Part shown: in pieces, positions 14,047-14,899 of the stretch
Position numbering within the stretch: the stretch's first letter is position 1
Layout of the letters: every line of letters starts with the position of its first letter
NCBI GenBank assembly: GCA_017959625.1
Contig: JAGDAG010000127.1
Coordinates: forward strand, 1-14,899
Direction: 5' to 3'
Length of the DNA stretch: 14,899 nucleotides
Source of the DNA: Abditibacteriota bacterium
Lineage (GTDB): Bacteria > Armatimonadota > UBA5829
Made by a program: the position numbers and the translations under genes
The notes under the pieces: model-generated
The model's database searches: none
Seen by the model: the letters and a program-made list of their open reading frames with translations, nothing else
What the model was told of the DNA's origin: nothing

Positions 14047-14220
14047 ACAGACGGCTCACAGGCGCAGGGCGTTTTGGTTTTTCGGTTGATCTCGGCTTCA
14101 TTTCGTATCGTGTTACGCAATGCCCCGGGACAAAAGAAACAGCCGTTACCGGTATAAAAAACTGTATCTTTCCGGGACATATTCAACTTAAAGACGTTTT
14201 GCAGACAAAAAACCTTCGAT
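14047..14220. other. intergenic region upstream of the ECF sigma gene
   Basis: These 174 bases between trxB and the sigma gene should hold the sigma operon promoter. No TGnTATAAT is present, unlike the other promoters of this window. On the minus strand GTAAC, a common core of ECF -35 elements, appears at 14149-14145 and 14116-14112. The 8 bases TGTCCCGG (minus) occur twice, at 14179-14172 and 14132-14125, 47 bases apart. No convincing hairpin terminator for trxB is seen. Confidence 0.5.
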
Positions 14221-14899
14221 TTATTTTAAGTTTTCCAGATAAATTTCTGCAAAATGGGCAGCATTCGCTCCGTCGCCCACGGCGGTAGCCACCTGCCTGA
14301 AGTCTTTTTTGTTGACGTCCCCCGCCGAAAAAATGCCGGGAACGCTGGTTTCCATGCGGCTGTCCGTGATGATATACCCTTTTTCGTCAAGAGAGACCAG
14401 GCCTTTTACAAAGGACGATTCCGGAACGGTGCCCGCAAGCACGAATACTCCGCCGCAAAGAAGGGTCTCTTCTCCGCCGCTTAATGTATCTCTGAGAAGC
14501 AGGCTCTCCACCCTGTCTTTTCCGATGATTTCGACGGGGGCCCTGTTCCATAAGACAGACACCTTTTCGTTGGCAAAGGCCCTTTCCTGCAGTATCTTCG
14601 AGGCCCTGAAAGCGTCGCGCCTGTGGATGAGATATACCTTTTCCGCAAAACGCGTCAGGAAAACTGCCTCTCCCACGGCGGTGTCGCCGCCGCCTATGAC
14701 CGCCACGGTCCTGCCTTTGAACAGAGCGCCGTCGCAGGTGGCGCAATAGGAAACGCCCTTTCCCGTAAGCCGGTCTTCCCCCGGTATATCCAGCCTGCGG
14801 GGAGAGGCTCCCGTTGCCAGGATCACCGCTTGAGAACGGTAAACCGTTCCGGAATCGGAAACCACCTTCTTTACTGCGCCTTCGTCTTCTATGGCGCTT
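14221..14899 (-). CDS. trxB: thioredoxin reductase, 3' part (gene runs off the window)
   Basis: The C-terminal 225 residues of an NADPH-dependent flavoprotein that keeps thioredoxin reduced. Visible parts are the FAD-domain ILATGASPRRLDIPGE, the redox-active YCATCDG (CxxC facing the flavin), the NADPH-binding VIGGGDTAVGEA and HRRDAFRAS, and the closing GIFSAGDVNKKDFRQVATAVGDGANAA motif. The frame is open to the right edge, so the N-terminal FAD-binding part of roughly 80-100 residues is missing. A GTG at 14865 is internal. The gene lies 174 bases before the sigma gene on the same strand. It is probably a separate unit, though co-expression under envelope or redox stress would make sense. Confidence 0.93.
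   Translation of the reverse strand, partial: SAIEDEGAVKKVVSDSGTVYRSQAVILATGASPRRLDIPGEDRLTGKGVSYCATCDGALFKGRTVAVIGGGDTAVGEAVFLTRFAEKVYLIHRRDAFRASKILQERAFANEKVSVLWNRAPVEIIGKDRVESLLLRDTLSGGEETLLCGGVFVLAGTVPESSFVKGLVSLDEKGYIITDSRMETSVPGIFSAGDVNKKDFRQVATAVGDGANAAHFAEIYLENLK

Overview
The window is chromosomal DNA of moderately high GC. It comes from a bacterium that exports many proteins, most likely a diderm and probably an anaerobe. At least seven products carry an N-terminal signal peptide or membrane anchor. Several belong to families that work in a periplasm (Spy/CpxP-like proteins, alkaline phosphatase, a membrane anti-sigma factor). GTG starts, short gaps and 4-base overlaps are common. 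I cannot assign a phylum from sequence alone. There is no tRNA, rRNA, insertion sequence, CRISPR array or phage gene, and no gap above about 175 bases.

Left part, plus strand (about 35-5218). A secreted phosphodiesterase with a C-terminal LamG-like domain comes first. An extended -10 promoter follows, then a tight run: M29 aminopeptidase, dCMP deaminase, HAD-family hydrolase and an unusual protein joining a ParB-like domain to DUF6273. A strong, probably bidirectional, terminator at 5235-5267 separates this run from the convergent minus-strand genes.

Middle part, minus strand (8211 down to 5276). A small CxxC protein (DUF1858 type), peptide deformylase (def), methionyl-tRNA formyltransferase (fmt) and a secreted PhoA-type alkaline phosphatase form a probable operon. 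Its promoter carries the same 11-base extended -10 as the one at 1708. Upstream lies a single gene for a secreted ankyrin-repeat protein with its own promoter.

Right part, minus strand (14046 down to 10062). An ECF sigma factor gene overlaps an anti-sigma factor gene by 4 bases. Four exported Spy/CpxP/LTXXQ-like helical proteins follow in series, and the block ends at a strong terminator (10016-10046). This looks like one envelope-stress regulon in a single transcription unit: sigma factor, membrane anti-sigma, a membrane-anchored candidate sensor, and three secreted Spy-like proteins. One of these has a tandem Spy domain, a methionine-rich cluster and Gly-Pro-Arg repeats. The 3' part of trxB (thioredoxin reductase) runs off the right edge.

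The most interesting item is the ECF/anti-sigma/four-Spy module, with the methionine-rich protein as its possible metal-handling part. The ParB-like/DUF6273 fusion and the shared extended -10 promoter come next.
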